DNA of 64,000 nt from Desulfofundulus australicus DSM 11792 (GCF_900129285.1 NZ_FQUW01000013.1:7499-71498), one strand, 5' to 3'. Numbered from the stretch's first letter, positions 19,413 through 28,758 are shown. Translations and numbers: made by a program. The notes: a model not told the origin generated them from the letters alone.

Positions 19413-20408
19413 ATGCATGTTCTGGTTACCGGCGGGGCCGGTTATATCGGCAGTCATACAGTCAAGGAACTGCTCCGGGCGGGTTATAAAGTAACGGTGC
19501 TGGACAACCTTTTCCGGGGACACCGGAGTGCTATGCAGCATCTCCGCGGGGCGGATTTCATCCAGGGGGACATTGTCGACCGGGAACTGGTGGCGGAACT
19601 GCTGAAAAATCGCGGCATTCGGGCTGTTATGCACTTTGCTGCTTTGAGCCTGGTGGGCGAATCGGTAGCCAACCCGTCCCCCTACTATCAGAACAACGTA
19701 ATCAAGGGTCTTGCTTTGCTGGAGGCGGTGCGGGAAGCGGGAGTACCTTATTTCATTTTCTCCTCCACTGCGGCCGTGTACGGCGAGCCGGAACAGGTGC
19801 CCATTGAAGAGAACCATGCCCTGCGGCCCACCAATCCCTACGGGGCCACCAAGCTGGCATTTGAAGAAGCGCTGCGCTGGTACGATAAAGCTTATGGCAT
19901 AAAATATATCTGCCTCCGCTATTTTAATGCGGCCGGGGCTGATCCCGATGGCGAACTGGGAGAAGATCACCGGCCCGAGACCCACCTCATTCCCCTGGTG
20001 CTGAAGGCAGCCCTGGGGATATATCCCGGGGTGACCGTTTTCGGGACCGATTATCCCACGCCTGACGGGACCTGCGTGCGGGACTATATTCATGTTACTG
20101 ACCTGGCGGCAGCCCATGTGCTGGCCCTGCAGGCCCTGGAAGGCGGCCTCCCTTCCGCCGTGTATAATTTGGGAAATGAGCGGGGTTACTCGGTTCGGGA
20201 AGTAATAGAGGTTGCTCGCCGGGTAACCGGCCGCAATATCCCGGTAAAAGAGGGTGACCGGCGTCCGGGTGATCCGGCCGTGCTGGTGGCTTCTTCGCGG
20301 CGGATAAGAAAAGAGCTGGGGTGGCGCCCGTGTTACGGGGACCTGGAAACCATCATTGGTACAGCCTGGGAATGGTACCGGTTGCACCCGGAAGGTTATG
20401 AAAATTAA
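19413..20408 (+). CDS. galE: UDP-glucose 4-epimerase
   Basis: Interconverts UDP-glucose and UDP-galactose with a bound NAD, feeding cell-surface polysaccharide synthesis. The short-chain dehydrogenase fold shows GGAGYIGSH at the N-terminus, the catalytic Ser/Thr in FSSTAAVYGEPE and the YxxxK pair in NPYGATK. 331 aa, normal. The ATG at 19413 follows AGGAGG by 7 bases. It stands alone between the rel terminator and dtd, where the conserved recJ-rel-dtd order is interrupted. Confidence 0.94.
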   Translation: MHVLVTGGAGYIGSHTVKELLRAGYKVTVLDNLFRGHRSAMQHLRGADFIQGDIVDRELVAELLKNRGIRAVMHFAALSLVGESVANPSPYYQNNVIKGLALLEAVREAGVPYFIFSSTAAVYGEPEQVPIEENHALRPTNPYGATKLAFEEALRWYDKAYGIKYICLRYFNAAGADPDGELGEDHRPETHLIPLVLKAALGIYPGVTVFGTDYPTPDGTCVRDYIHVTDLAAAHVLALQALEGGLPSAVYNLGNERGYSVREVIEVARRVTGRNIPVKEGDRRPGDPAVLVASSRRIRKELGWRPCYGDLETIIGTAWEWYRLHPEGYEN

Positions 20409-20517
20409 AGGTCCTGGCTTATTGAATCCCCAGTCTGCCTGATGTAAACTGTATCCAGGATATTGCCGCAAGCATGAATTTATCAAAGGTGGGGAATGGT
20501 GAAAGAGGGAAGTAAAC

Positions 20518-20967
20518 ATGCGGGCAGTGGTACAACGGGTAACCAGGGGGGCAGTTACGGTAAATGGAGAACGGGTGGCGGCTATTGGGCCCGGGCTGGT
20601 GGTGCTGCTGGGGGTCGGGCGGGATGATGGGGTGGATGATGCCCGTTACCTGGCGCAAAAGGTGGCCCGGCTGCGCATTTTTGAAGACAGCCAGGGCAAA
20701 ATGAACCGCTCGGTCCTGGAGGCAGGGGGAGAAATGCTTGTCGTGTCCCAGTTTACCCTTTACGGTGACTGCCGGCAGGGGAGGCGGCCCGGCTTTGACC
20801 GGGCAGCCAGGCCGGAGCAGGCCCGGGAGCTGTACGAATTTTTTGTCAGCCTGCTGAGGAACGAAGGTCTGGTAGTGTTCACCGGTGTTTTTGGTGCCAG
20901 CATGCAGGTGGAAATTATTAACGACGGGCCGGTGACCCTGCTCCTGGATAGCAAAAAGGAGTTTTAA
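20518..20967 (+). CDS. dtd: D-aminoacyl-tRNA deacylase
   Basis: Removes D-amino acids mistakenly attached to tRNAs. Both signature segments are present: [15 protein letters not shown] in the middle and the GPVT motif in [12 protein letters not shown] near the C-terminus. 149 aa, normal. GAGGGAAG stands 8 bases before the ATG. It lies about 110 bases after galE and 40 before the metallo-hydrolase gene, likely co-transcribed with the latter. Confidence 0.95.
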   Translation: MRAVVQRVTRGAVTVNGERVAAIGPGLVVLLGVGRDDGVDDARYLAQKVARLRIFEDSQGKMNRSVLEAGGEMLVVSQFTLYGDCRQGRRPGFDRAARPEQARELYEFFVSLLRNEGLVVFTGVFGASMQVEIINDGPVTLLLDSKKEF

Positions 20968-21007
20968 AGTAAAATGTATTCTTAAAAAGATTAAGGAGGT
21001 ATGTCCT

Positions 21008-21637
21008 TTGATTCTGGAGGGTTTTCCCGTCGGGTCAATGGAAGCCAACTGCTACATTATCGGCTGTCCGGAAACAAAGGAGGCTGCCGTGGTGGATCCC
21101 GGGGCCGAGGGGGGGCGTATTTTACGCCGTCTGGAACAACTGGAGCTGAAATGCCGCTACATAATTTTAACCCACGGCCATATTGACCATATTGGTGCTC
21201 TGGGACAGGTCAGGGAAGCTACAGGCGCCCAGGTGCTCATCCACCGGGATGATGCTCACATGCTCACCAGCTCCGGCAGCAACCTCTCCCTTTACATGGG
21301 CCTTTCCGTTACCTACCCTCCTGCGGACCGTCTTCTGGAGGATGGGGATACGATCAGTATAGGCAAGCTGACCCTGCGGGTTATTCATACTCCGGGCCAC
21401 ACTCCCGGCGGTATTTGCCTGGAGGCCGGAGATAGCTTGATTACCGGAGATACCCTTTTTGCGGGGTCGGTGGGCCGTTCCGATTTTCCCGGGGGCAATC
21501 ACCAGCAACTGATTCAGTCGATTAAAGAAAAGCTTCTGGTCTACCCGCCGGAAACCAGGGTACTGCCCGGTCACGGTCCATCTTCCACCATTGGTGACGA
21601 AGCCAGATATAACCCTTTCCTGAACGATAGATGGTAA
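21008..21637 (+). CDS. metallo-beta-lactamase-fold hydrolase (glyoxalase II-like)
   Basis: Metal-dependent hydrolase of the glyoxalase II-like group. Metal ligands are visible: THGHIDHIG (HxHxDH) near residue 57, HTPGHTPGG, and the bridging Asp in ITGDTLFAGSVGRSD, with the last His in LPGHGP. 209 aa, typical of the small cytoplasmic members found after dtd in many Firmicutes. The start is TTG at 21008 with AAGGAGG nearby. Its natural substrate cannot be read from the sequence. Confidence 0.9.
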   Translation: MILEGFPVGSMEANCYIIGCPETKEAAVVDPGAEGGRILRRLEQLELKCRYIILTHGHIDHIGALGQVREATGAQVLIHRDDAHMLTSSGSNLSLYMGLSVTYPPADRLLEDGDTISIGKLTLRVIHTPGHTPGGICLEAGDSLITGDTLFAGSVGRSDFPGGNHQQLIQSIKEKLLVYPPETRVLPGHGPSSTIGDEARYNPFLNDRW

Positions 21638-21644
21638 TGTTAGC

Positions 21645-21666
21645 GGCCGGAATTCCGGCCTTTTTT
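21645..21666 (+). terminator. terminator after the metallo-hydrolase gene
   Basis: Palindromic stem GGCCGG-AATT-CCGGCC followed by six Ts. It also sits in the gap before the convergent kinase gene, but has no T-run on the minus strand. Confidence 0.85.
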
Positions 21667-21673
21667 CTTATCC

Positions 21674-22414
21674 TCAGGTAAAAAGGGAATGGGTTTGATG
21701 CTGGATATCCATATAACCGGGTTTTTCCTCCTGTGATAATACAGGGAGGGTGATAAACATGGTGGTGCCCCTGCCGGGTGTGCTTTTTACCGTAATTTCA
21801 CCCTTATGATTATGTATTATCTGCCTGGCAATGAACAGTCCCAGGCCTGTACCGGATGCTTTGGTGGTATAAAAGGGTTCGAAGATGTTTTCAAGAACAG
21901 GTTCCTCTATACCGGTTCCCGTGTCGGAAATGGCAATATAAAGTTTCCGGTTATCACAACAAGCTCTGATGGTTACCTCGCCACCGTCGGGCATGGCTTC
22001 CAGCGAGTTTTTGATAATATTGATCAGTACCTCTTTAATTTGTTCGGGGTCTATCAAAAGTGGAGGCAGGTTTTCAGGGATAACCATTTTTAGAGAAATA
22101 TTTTTAAGGGCAGCTTCACTTTCCATAAGCATGGAAACTTCCGTGAGCAGTTTTTGGGGAGCATAGATTTTCCGGCAGGAGTTGTTACCGGGCCGGGCCA
22201 GGTGCAGGTAATTGGTTATAATGTTATTGGCGTGGTCTATGGCTTCCAGCATAAGATCAAAGTATTCCTGCCTGCTGGGAACATTTTGCTTCTCTTTTAA
22301 AAGCTGAAGAAATCCTCTTACGGTGGTCAGCGAGTTTTTTATCTCGTGTACCACCTGTGCCGCCAGCTGACCCATAATGGCCAGCTTTTCAATTCCCGTT
22401 TGGACACTATCCAA
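21674..22414 (-). CDS. orphan soluble sensor histidine kinase (HisKA + HATPase)
   Basis: Histidine kinase core without a sensor: it starts almost directly with the HisKA helix, phospho-acceptor in VVHEIKNSLTTVRGF near residue 23. The ATP-binding domain has the N box INIIKNSLEAM, G1 SDTGTGIEE and G2 ASGTGLGLFIA. At 246 aa there is no membrane segment and no PAS domain. The TTG start follows AAAGGAGGG by about 9 bases. No response regulator is adjacent. Stand-alone kinases of this kind feed the sporulation phosphorelay (Spo0F/Spo0A) in related Firmicutes, which is a plausible but unproven role here. Confidence 0.88.
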   Translation of the reverse strand: MDSVQTGIEKLAIMGQLAAQVVHEIKNSLTTVRGFLQLLKEKQNVPSRQEYFDLMLEAIDHANNIITNYLHLARPGNNSCRKIYAPQKLLTEVSMLMESEAALKNISLKMVIPENLPPLLIDPEQIKEVLINIIKNSLEAMPDGGEVTIRACCDNRKLYIAISDTGTGIEEPVLENIFEPFYTTKASGTGLGLFIARQIIHNHKGEITVKSTPGRGTTMFITLPVLSQEEKPGYMDIQHQTHSLFT

Positions 22415-22607
22415 AATTTCTTACCCTCCTTTCTTCCTCATCTGTTAATCTTTTCTCTTTCTGGTTTATTCAATCCTGCCAATGTCGTGAAAATGAGAAC
22501 TATGTCGCATAAGTAACAATTTTGTATTTTGTGGCAAGCAGGAAGATTCGCAACAAACAAAGAAGATCCCTCTTGGGGAGTATGTACATGGAAAGGGGGA
22601 GGTTGTT

Positions 22608-24290
22608 ATGCTGGTTATTCCTGCCCTGCCGGGAGAACACAACCTGAAGGATTATATCCGGGCCAGGGAAGAGTTTAGTTTTCAGAGTGTTGAAAAGGAG
22701 TTCAGCTGGTCCACTACCGGGAGAGTAAATATCGTTTATGAGGCTGTGGACCGCCATGTGGAAGATGGATATGGCCAGCAAGTGGCCCTTTACTTCGAAG
22801 CGGGTGCGAGACGGGAGGAATATACTTTTAGCCGGTTACAGCATGAATCTTCCCGTTTTGCTGCGGTCCTGAAAAAGTACGGCCTGCAGAAGGGCGACCG
22901 GTTGGGAATATTTATGCCCCGCAGCCCGGAACTCTATATCAGCTTTCTGGGGGCTGCCCGGCTGGGTGTAGTGGTGGTTCCCCTTTTTGAAGCTTTCATG
23001 GCCGAAGCCCTTAAGGATCGCCTGGGAGATTGCCAGGCGGTGGCTGTGGTAACCACGCCCGAGCTTTTCCCACGCCTGCCCCTGGCACAGTTGCCGGCTT
23101 TGAAGCATGTTTTTGTGGTGGGAGAAGATATACCGGCCGGTACGGTGGACTGGCATGCGGAGATGTCGCGGGTTGAAGGAACTCCCTCCATGGAATGGGT
23201 GGGCCGGGAACACCCTTTGTTTATCCTTTATGCTTCCGGAGCCGATGGACGGGCGCGGGGATTGGTCCATGTGCACAACATTATGGTCGGTCTATTAATT
23301 ACCGCCCGCTGGGTACACGACCTGCGTCCGGACGATATTTACTGGTGTACTGCGGACCCGGGTTGGATTACCGGCATTGCTTACGGTTTTCTGGCTCCCT
23401 GGCTGCTCCGGGTTCCGGTGGTGGTAAGGGGAGGCCGGTTTAATGCCGAGGACTGGTGTGCCACCCTGGCCAGGTACAGGGTGTCGGTCTGGTACAGCGC
23501 TCCCACGGCCTTCCGCATGATCATGTCTGCCGGTGACGAACTTTTGTCCAGGTATGATTTAAGCCGCCTGCGCCATATCCTGAGCGTGGGCGAGCCCCTC
23601 ACGCAAGAGGTTATGGAATGGAGCCTGGAAAAGCTGGGGCTTCCCATCTATGATACCTGGTGGATGAGCGAGACGGGGATGAATATGATCTGCAATTACC
23701 GCTGCATGCCGGTTAAGGTTGGCTCCATTGGCCTTCCATTTCCGGGAATAGAGGCGGCCGTAGTGGATGATGAGGGCCGGGAGCTGCCCCCGGGCAGGAT
23801 CGGCAACCTGGCCATTCGTGCCGGCTGGCCGGCCCAGTTCCGGGCGGTATGGAATGACCCGGCGCGTTATGAAGAATATTTCCGCCACCGGCCCTGGTTT
23901 ATTTCGGGGGATGCCGCTTACCGGGACGAGGAGGGTTACTTTTACTTCCAGGGGCGCCTGGATGGTGTCATAAATACCTCCGGTGAACGGGTGGGTCCCG
24001 CGGAGGTGGAAAGAAAACTGGAGGAGCACCCGGCGGTAGCCCGGGCCGGGGTGGCCGGAAAACCCGATAAATTGCGGGGAGAAATTGTTAAAGCCTACAT
24101 TGTTCTCAATCCCGGTTATACCTGGTCGGATGAGCTGGCCGGGGAATTAAGGGAATTTGTCAGGACTGGCCTGGCGGCCCATGCCGCTCCCCGGGAATTT
24201 GAAGTCAGGGAAGCCATTCCCCTGACCAGGGACGGCCGGGTGGACCGCCGTGTATTAAGAGAGTGGGTTCTGGGTTTAAACAGGGGGTAG
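22608..24290 (+). CDS. acetyl-CoA synthetase (AcsA)-like protein with degenerate catalytic motifs
   Basis: The chain aligns closely with Bacillus-type AcsA through most of its length, for example IYWCTADPGWITG, VWYSAPTAFRM, SVGEPLTQEV, DTWWMSETG and SGERVGPAEVE. Two catalytic sites are altered. The phosphate-binding loop, normally YTSGSTGxPKG, reads YASGADGRARG (residues 208-218). The C-terminal lysine of the TRSGK motif, needed for adenylate formation, is Arg544 in TRDGRVDRR. The protein is therefore unlikely to be a normal AMP-forming synthetase; it could be a pseudoenzyme or have changed chemistry. The frame is intact, 560 aa, with a good ribosome site (GGGGGAGG), so it appears to be under selection. 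Confidence 0.85.
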   Translation: MLVIPALPGEHNLKDYIRAREEFSFQSVEKEFSWSTTGRVNIVYEAVDRHVEDGYGQQVALYFEAGARREEYTFSRLQHESSRFAAVLKKYGLQKGDRLGIFMPRSPELYISFLGAARLGVVVVPLFEAFMAEALKDRLGDCQAVAVVTTPELFPRLPLAQLPALKHVFVVGEDIPAGTVDWHAEMSRVEGTPSMEWVGREHPLFILYASGADGRARGLVHVHNIMVGLLITARWVHDLRPDDIYWCTADPGWITGIAYGFLAPWLLRVPVVVRGGRFNAEDWCATLARYRVSVWYSAPTAFRMIMSAGDELLSRYDLSRLRHILSVGEPLTQEVMEWSLEKLGLPIYDTWWMSETGMNMICNYRCMPVKVGSIGLPFPGIEAAVVDDEGRELPPGRIGNLAIRAGWPAQFRAVWNDPARYEEYFRHRPWFISGDAAYRDEEGYFYFQGRLDGVINTSGERVGPAEVERKLEEHPAVARAGVAGKPDKLRGEIVKAYIVLNPGYTWSDELAGELREFVRTGLAAHAAPREFEVREAIPLTRDGRVDRRVLREWVLGLNRG

Positions 24291-24353
24291 ACAGGAATCC
24301 GGGGTATTGCCGGAGAATAAGCACTTCCAAAATATTTTTCGGGGGTGCGGTTT

Positions 24354-25109
24354 TTGGCTCAGAAAATGATTGCCGTATACGGCGCCAGGGAAGGTAGCGG
24401 CAAGACTGTGGTGGCCCGGGAACTGGCCGGCGCTTTCAGCCTGCGGGGGAAAAAAACTCTGCTGGTGGATATGGTGCTGGGGGAAGGGCGGCTCAGCCGC
24501 GCACTGGGTTTGTCGCCCGAGCCCAACCTGGGGCAGTGGCTCCAGCAAATAAATAAGCGGTTAAAAGAGGGCCAGCCCTATTTCAGACTGCGATTTTCCC
24601 CGGAGGAGGTAGCCTCTTATGTTCAGCACCACTATACCGGGCTGGACGTTCTGGCCACCAGCCCCGTGGATTTCCCCGGACAGGCAGCGGCAATGGTGGA
24701 AGTGGTGGTCACCCATTTGAGGAAACTGCCCCATGAGGTAATTATCTTCGACACCCGCTCCGGTGTCCGGGAATATATTCTGCGTATCCTATCCATGGCG
24801 GACGTGGTTCTTCTGGTGGAAGACGGGTACCACTATCATCTTCAGCATGTAGCCGGGGTTCTGGAACGCCTGCGGGAAAATGGGGTGAAAACGGAACATT
24901 TTCAGTTGCTGTACAACCGCATGCCTTCCGTGGTGGATGAACCCCCCGGGGAAGCAGCACTTGATTTGGGGCTACCCCTGGCGGGGGTTCTGCCCGAGCA
25001 TCCGGAATTGCGGCAAATGCGGGGTGAAGCGGGGTTTTTATCCCGCGATCTGGTGGATCAATTTACCCGGGCTATGGACGAACTGGTGGACCGCCTTGAA
25101 AAAAGTTGA
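24354..25109 (+). CDS. MinD/ParA-like P-loop ATPase
   Basis: Member of the deviant Walker A (ParA/MinD/SIMIBI) family: AVYGAREGSGKTVVAREL near the N-terminus and LLVDMVLGEGRLSRAL as the switch region. Residues PHEVIIFDTRSG form the Walker B position and VVLLVEDGYHYHLQHV follows. 251 aa. No C-terminal amphipathic helix like that of MinD is evident, so membrane targeting is doubtful. The TTG at 24354 fits the GGGGGTG upstream best; ATG 24366 is an alternative. It follows the AcsA-like gene by about 60 bases and may be co-transcribed with it. Its cargo or partner is unknown. Confidence 0.82.
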   Translation: MAQKMIAVYGAREGSGKTVVARELAGAFSLRGKKTLLVDMVLGEGRLSRALGLSPEPNLGQWLQQINKRLKEGQPYFRLRFSPEEVASYVQHHYTGLDVLATSPVDFPGQAAAMVEVVVTHLRKLPHEVIIFDTRSGVREYILRILSMADVVLLVEDGYHYHLQHVAGVLERLRENGVKTEHFQLLYNRMPSVVDEPPGEAALDLGLPLAGVLPEHPELRQMRGEAGFLSRDLVDQFTRAMDELVDRLEKS

Positions 25110-25134
25110 CAAAACTTTTCCTTTTGCATACAAT
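25106..25134 (+). promoter_or_regulatory. strong sigma-A promoter of hisS-aspS
   Basis: Consensus TTGACA, exactly 17 bases, then TACAAT. It overlaps the last codons of the MinD-like gene and would start transcription near 25141. Confidence 0.88.
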
Positions 25135-25148
25135 GAAGGTCAGGAGTT

Positions 25149-25199
25149 ACGGGAAGATGCACTCCCGTCCGGGCAAGGGCGGGAGTTTATTCTGTTTTT
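25149..25199 (+). promoter_or_regulatory. possible attenuator in the hisS leader
   Basis: Two mutually exclusive hairpins can form in the roughly 93-base leader. ACGGGA (25149-25154) can pair with TCCCGT (25163-25168); alternatively ACTCCCG (25161-25167) pairs with CGGGAGT (25180-25186), followed by a loose T-rich stretch TTTATTCTGTTTTT. The second would act as a terminator and the first as an anti-terminator. A 16-codon ORF (25157-25207, beginning Met-His-Ser-Arg-Pro) with AGGAG 10 bases upstream overlaps both hairpins and could be a leader peptide, but it holds only one His codon. No T-box sequence is present. Confidence 0.45.
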
Positions 25200-25233
25200 G
25201 GATTTAAGGTAAGCTTGATGGGAGGGAAAGCCC

Positions 25234-26529
25234 ATGTTAACCACCCGGCCCCGGGGAACCAGTGATATACTACCCGGCGAGGTTGAAAAGTGGCAGTACC
25301 TGGAGCAGGTGATCCACCGTCTTTGCCGGGAGTACGGGTATTCTGAGATCCGGACGCCGATTTTTGAACATACGGAGCTTTTTGAACGGGGTGTGGGTGA
25401 AACTACCGACATTGTTCAAAAGGAAATGTACACTTTCCTGGATCGTGGCGGGCGCAGCATCACTTTGAGACCGGAAGGTACCGCCGCGGTAGTTCGGGCC
25501 TACCTGGAAAACAAGCTGTATGCCGGTCCCCAGCCGGTGAAACTTTATTATACCGGTCCCATGTTTCGTTATGACCGGCCCCAGGCGGGGCGTTACCGGC
25601 AATTTAACCAGTTTGGGGTAGAAGTCCTGGGCTCCCATGATCCAGCGCTGGATGCGGAAGTAATAGCCATGGCCATGGACTTTTACGGCCGGCTGGGTTT
25701 AAAAAACCTGAACCTGCTCATTAACAGTGTGGGTTGCCCCCGTTGCCGGCCGGTATTACGGGAGAAACTGCAGGACTTTTTCCGGGCCCGGGTGGACAGG
25801 CTGTGTTCCCACTGCCGGGGTCGGCTGGAACGCAATCCCCTGCGCATTCTGGATTGTAAGGAGGAGCGGTGTCGTGAGGCGGGGAAGGATGCTCCCACTT
25901 CCCTGGATTACCTCTGCCCCGATTGCGAGGCCCATTTTCAGGCCGTGTTAAAGCAGCTGGAAAAGCTGGGGGTTGCCTTCACGGTGGACCGCAGCCTGGT
26001 GCGCGGGCTGGACTATTATACGAATACAGCTTTCGAGATAACGGTCCAGGGTATTGGAGCTCAGAACTCCATTGGCGGGGGAGGGCGTTATAACGGCCTG
26101 GTCAAGGAGTGCGGCGGCCCCGATATTCCGGGAATTGGCTTTGCCCTCGGCCTGGAGCGCGTTCTTCTCACCATGGAACAGCAGGGTATTGTAATCCCCC
26201 GGCCCCCAAAACTGGATGTATTCCTGGCTACAGCCGACGAAGCGGCCCGGGACCGGGCCCTGGTTCTGGTTCAGAGGTTACGGCAGGAGGGGCTGGCGGT
26301 GGATATGGATTACCTGGGGCGCAGCTTAAAGTCCCAGATGAAATATGCCGGCAAGCTCGGGGTTGGCCTGGTGGTCATTCTGGGCAGCGACGAGCTTGAA
26401 CGCGGGGTGGTTACCCTGCGGGATATGTCTGCGGGCAGTCAGAGGGAGATCCCCCTGGACCGCCTGGCGGGGGAAGTCAGGCAGCATGGTCTAAAGCACG
26501 TTTCTGGTGAAGGTAAGTACGGGAGTTGA
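25234..26529 (+). CDS. hisS: histidyl-tRNA synthetase
   Basis: Class II synthetase charging tRNA-His. The opening [10 protein letters not shown] is typical; motif 2 lies in [21 protein letters not shown], the histidine-specific signature is [12 protein letters not shown], and motif 3 is [11 protein letters not shown]. The C-terminal anticodon-binding domain (from about residue 325) is complete. 431 aa. GGAGGG stands before the ATG. It forms an operon with aspS, as in many Firmicutes. Confidence 0.96.
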   Translation: MLTTRPRGTSDILPGEVEKWQYLEQVIHRLCREYGYSEIRTPIFEHTELFERGVGETTDIVQKEMYTFLDRGGRSITLRPEGTAAVVRAYLENKLYAGPQPVKLYYTGPMFRYDRPQAGRYRQFNQFGVEVLGSHDPALDAEVIAMAMDFYGRLGLKNLNLLINSVGCPRCRPVLREKLQDFFRARVDRLCSHCRGRLERNPLRILDCKEERCREAGKDAPTSLDYLCPDCEAHFQAVLKQLEKLGVAFTVDRSLVRGLDYYTNTAFEITVQGIGAQNSIGGGGRYNGLVKECGGPDIPGIGFALGLERVLLTMEQQGIVIPRPPKLDVFLATADEAARDRALVLVQRLRQEGLAVDMDYLGRSLKSQMKYAGKLGVGLVVILGSDELERGVVTLRDMSAGSQREIPLDRLAGEVRQHGLKHVSGEGKYGS

Positions 26530-26644
26530 AAGGGTTTGAATCTGCGCCGGGAAGCCGGATTCAGGTAGAAGAAGGATGAATCCGTGGGTGCTACGGGCTG
26601 GACCGGCAGAAATCTACAGTACAGGCAAAGGGGAGTATGACGGC

Positions 26645-28447
26645 ATGATCGAGACAATGCAAGGTTGGAAACGTACCCATCACTGCGGCCTGCTGCGCCG
26701 TGAGCATGCCGGCCAGACAGTGGTTTTGATGGGCTGGGTGCAGCGACGCCGGGATCACGGGGGCTTGATCTTTATTGACCTGCGGGACCGTTCCGGCCTG
26801 GTACAGGTGGTCTTCAGCCCGGACCGCGCCGGCCAGGCTTTTATAAAAGCCGGGGCCGTACGCAGTGAGTACGTCCTGGCTGTGGTCGGACAGGTGGAGG
26901 TACGTCCTGAAGGTACAGAAAACCCCAATCTGGCCACCGGTGAAGTTGAAGTGGTGGCCCGCGACATGCGTATCTTGAATTCAGCTAAAACCCCACCTTT
27001 TTACATTGAAGATGGGGTGGATGTGGACGAAAATGTGCGTCTCCGCTACCGTTACCTGGATCTGAGGCGACCGGAAATGCAGCAGGCCCTCATTTTAAGA
27101 CACCGGGCGGCCAAGGCGGTGCGGGATTTTCTGGACAGGCATGGTTTTCTGGAAATAGAAACTCCCATGTTAACCCGGAGTACCCCTGAAGGTGCCCGGG
27201 ATTTCCTGGTACCCAGCCGTTTGAACCCGGGGCGTTTTTACGCCCTTCCCCAATCCCCCCAGCTTTTCAAGCAGATATTGATGGTATCCGGTATGGAGCG
27301 CTATTTTCAAATTACCCGCTGTTTCCGGGATGAGGATTTGCGGGCTGACCGCCAGCCCGAATTTACCCAGATCGATATTGAGATGTCCTTTGTGGATGTG
27401 GATGATGTCCTGGAACTGATGGAAGAGATGATAGCCTATCTGTTCCAGGAGACCATCGGCGTACATGTGCCCCGGCCGTTTCCGCGCCTTTCCTATCAGG
27501 AAGCAATGGACCGTTTTGGCACCGACAAACCCGATACGCGCTTTGGTATGGAATTAAAGGACATTACCGATATTGCAGCCGGGTGTGGCTTCAGGGTTTT
27601 CGCTTCGGCGGTGGAAGGCGGGGGACAGGTCAAAGGGATCAACGCCAGGGGGTGCGCCAATTTCAGCCGTAAGGATATCGATGATCTAACCGCCTATGTG
27701 GCCAATTACCGCGCCCGGGGACTGGCGTACCTTTTTGTTACCCCGGAAGGGGTTAAATCACCCATTGCCAAGTTTTTTACCGGTGAGGAAATCGAGGCCA
27801 TCCTGAAGCGCCTGGAAGCTGAACCCGGAGATCTGCTGCTTTTTGTGGCGGACCAGCCGGCGGTGGTGGCCGCATCCCTGGGGGCTTTACGCCTGCACCT
27901 GGCCCGGCGCCTGGACCTGATTCCCGGGGATACTTTTAACTTCCTCTGGGTGGTTGACTTTCCCCTCCTGGAATATGATGAGGAGGAAAAACGTTTCGTT
28001 GCCGTTCACCACCCCTTCACTTCCCCCCGGGAGGAAGATATACCCCTCCTGAAAACGGAGCCGGCACGGGTACGCGCCCGGGCGTACGACCTGGTTCTCA
28101 ATGGCACGGAGGTAGGTGGGGGCAGTATCCGTATTCACCGCCGGGACGTGCAGGAAATGATGTTTGCCGCCATAGGACTGAGCCCCGAAGAAGCCCGGGA
28201 AAAGTTCGGGTTTATGCTGGAAGCTTTTGAATACGGTACGCCTCCCCACGGCGGCATCGCCTTTGGTTTCGACCGGCTGGTTATGCTTATGGCCGGAAAG
28301 AAGACCATCCGGGATGTGATTGCCTTTCCCAAAACCCAAAGCGCCACAGATCTGATGACCCAGGCACCCGGGGAGGTTTCCCCGGAGCAATTAAGGGAAC
28401 TGCATATTCGTCTTCACCTGCCGCCGGTCAGGGCAAAACAGAAGTAA
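26645..28447 (+). CDS. aspS: aspartyl-tRNA synthetase
   Basis: Class II synthetase charging tRNA-Asp. Order: N-terminal OB-fold anticodon domain ([23 protein letters not shown]), catalytic core with motif 2 [18 protein letters not shown], the bacterial GAD insertion, and motif 3 [15 protein letters not shown]. 600 aa, a typical bacterial length. I use ATG 26645, 10 bases after AAAGGGGAG; the frame extends 23 codons upstream without support. Whether it is discriminating or also charges tRNA-Asn was not determined from sequence. Confidence 0.95.
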   Translation: MIETMQGWKRTHHCGLLRREHAGQTVVLMGWVQRRRDHGGLIFIDLRDRSGLVQVVFSPDRAGQAFIKAGAVRSEYVLAVVGQVEVRPEGTENPNLATGEVEVVARDMRILNSAKTPPFYIEDGVDVDENVRLRYRYLDLRRPEMQQALILRHRAAKAVRDFLDRHGFLEIETPMLTRSTPEGARDFLVPSRLNPGRFYALPQSPQLFKQILMVSGMERYFQITRCFRDEDLRADRQPEFTQIDIEMSFVDVDDVLELMEEMIAYLFQETIGVHVPRPFPRLSYQEAMDRFGTDKPDTRFGMELKDITDIAAGCGFRVFASAVEGGGQVKGINARGCANFSRKDIDDLTAYVANYRARGLAYLFVTPEGVKSPIAKFFTGEEIEAILKRLEAEPGDLLLFVADQPAVVAASLGALRLHLARRLDLIPGDTFNFLWVVDFPLLEYDEEEKRFVAVHHPFTSPREEDIPLLKTEPARVRARAYDLVLNGTEVGGGSIRIHRRDVQEMMFAAIGLSPEEAREKFGFMLEAFEYGTPPHGGIAFGFDRLVMLMAGKKTIRDVIAFPKTQSATDLMTQAPGEVSPEQLRELHIRLHLPPVRAKQK

Positions 28448-28484
28448 AAGTAATAAAAGTGGTAAGGTAGATGGCGTCATACCC

Positions 28485-28513
28485 TTGCCAAAGGCTGCGG
28501 TTTGTGTTAACAT
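28485..28513 (+). promoter_or_regulatory. promoter of the 6S-like RNA
   Basis: TTGCCA, 17 bases, TAACAT; transcription would start near 28520, just before the structured RNA. Confidence 0.6.
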
Positions 28514-28520
28514 AATAGCT

Positions 28521-28700
28521 GCAAAGGCAATTACCCTGCTGTGTGCGTGAACTCCTTGAAGTTTTGAGCCAACACCTATACAAAGGGAGCCCGGGCTCTG
28601 GCTGTGGCTTGTATGCCTCGTCACGAGGACACAAAAAGCAGTCAGGAGGGCACCCACCTTGTGAGACCGGGTTCAAGAAACTTGAGGGTTCACGGCATAA
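28521..28700 (+). ncRNA. ssrS: 6S RNA (SsrS) candidate
   Basis: The 330-bp gap after aspS has its own promoter, a roughly 180-base structured region and a terminator, with no credible ORF. A long closing stem forms between GTGAAC (28547-28552) and GTTCAC (28688-28693), continued inward by AAGTTT/AAACTT. Inside is a large unpaired region on both sides and an apical arm ending in the hairpin CCTCG-TCA-CGAGG (28616-28628). A rod with a central open bubble is the hallmark of 6S RNA, which mimics an open promoter and sequesters sigma-A RNA polymerase. The identification rests on shape, size and context, not on a covariance search. Confidence 0.65.
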
Positions 28701-28725
28701 GTGGGGTCCCTGTAAAGTTTCCTTT

Positions 28726-28758
28726 AAGGTTTCCGGCTCCGCAAGCCGGAAACCTTTT
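28726..28758 (+). terminator. terminator of the 6S-like RNA
   Basis: Perfect 13-bp stem AAGGTTTCCGGCT / AGCCGGAAACCTT with a 5-base loop, then TT-C-T. It lies immediately before the ribosome site of tcdA. Confidence 0.75.

Noticed and set aside
19350-20519. Long open frame antisense to galE (389 codons)
   Set aside because: A shadow of the G/C-rich galE codons; it has no family features and galE is certain.
25141-25233. T-box riboswitch before hisS
   Set aside because: The leader is about 93 bases, too short, and has neither the specifier stem nor the conserved T-box sequence.
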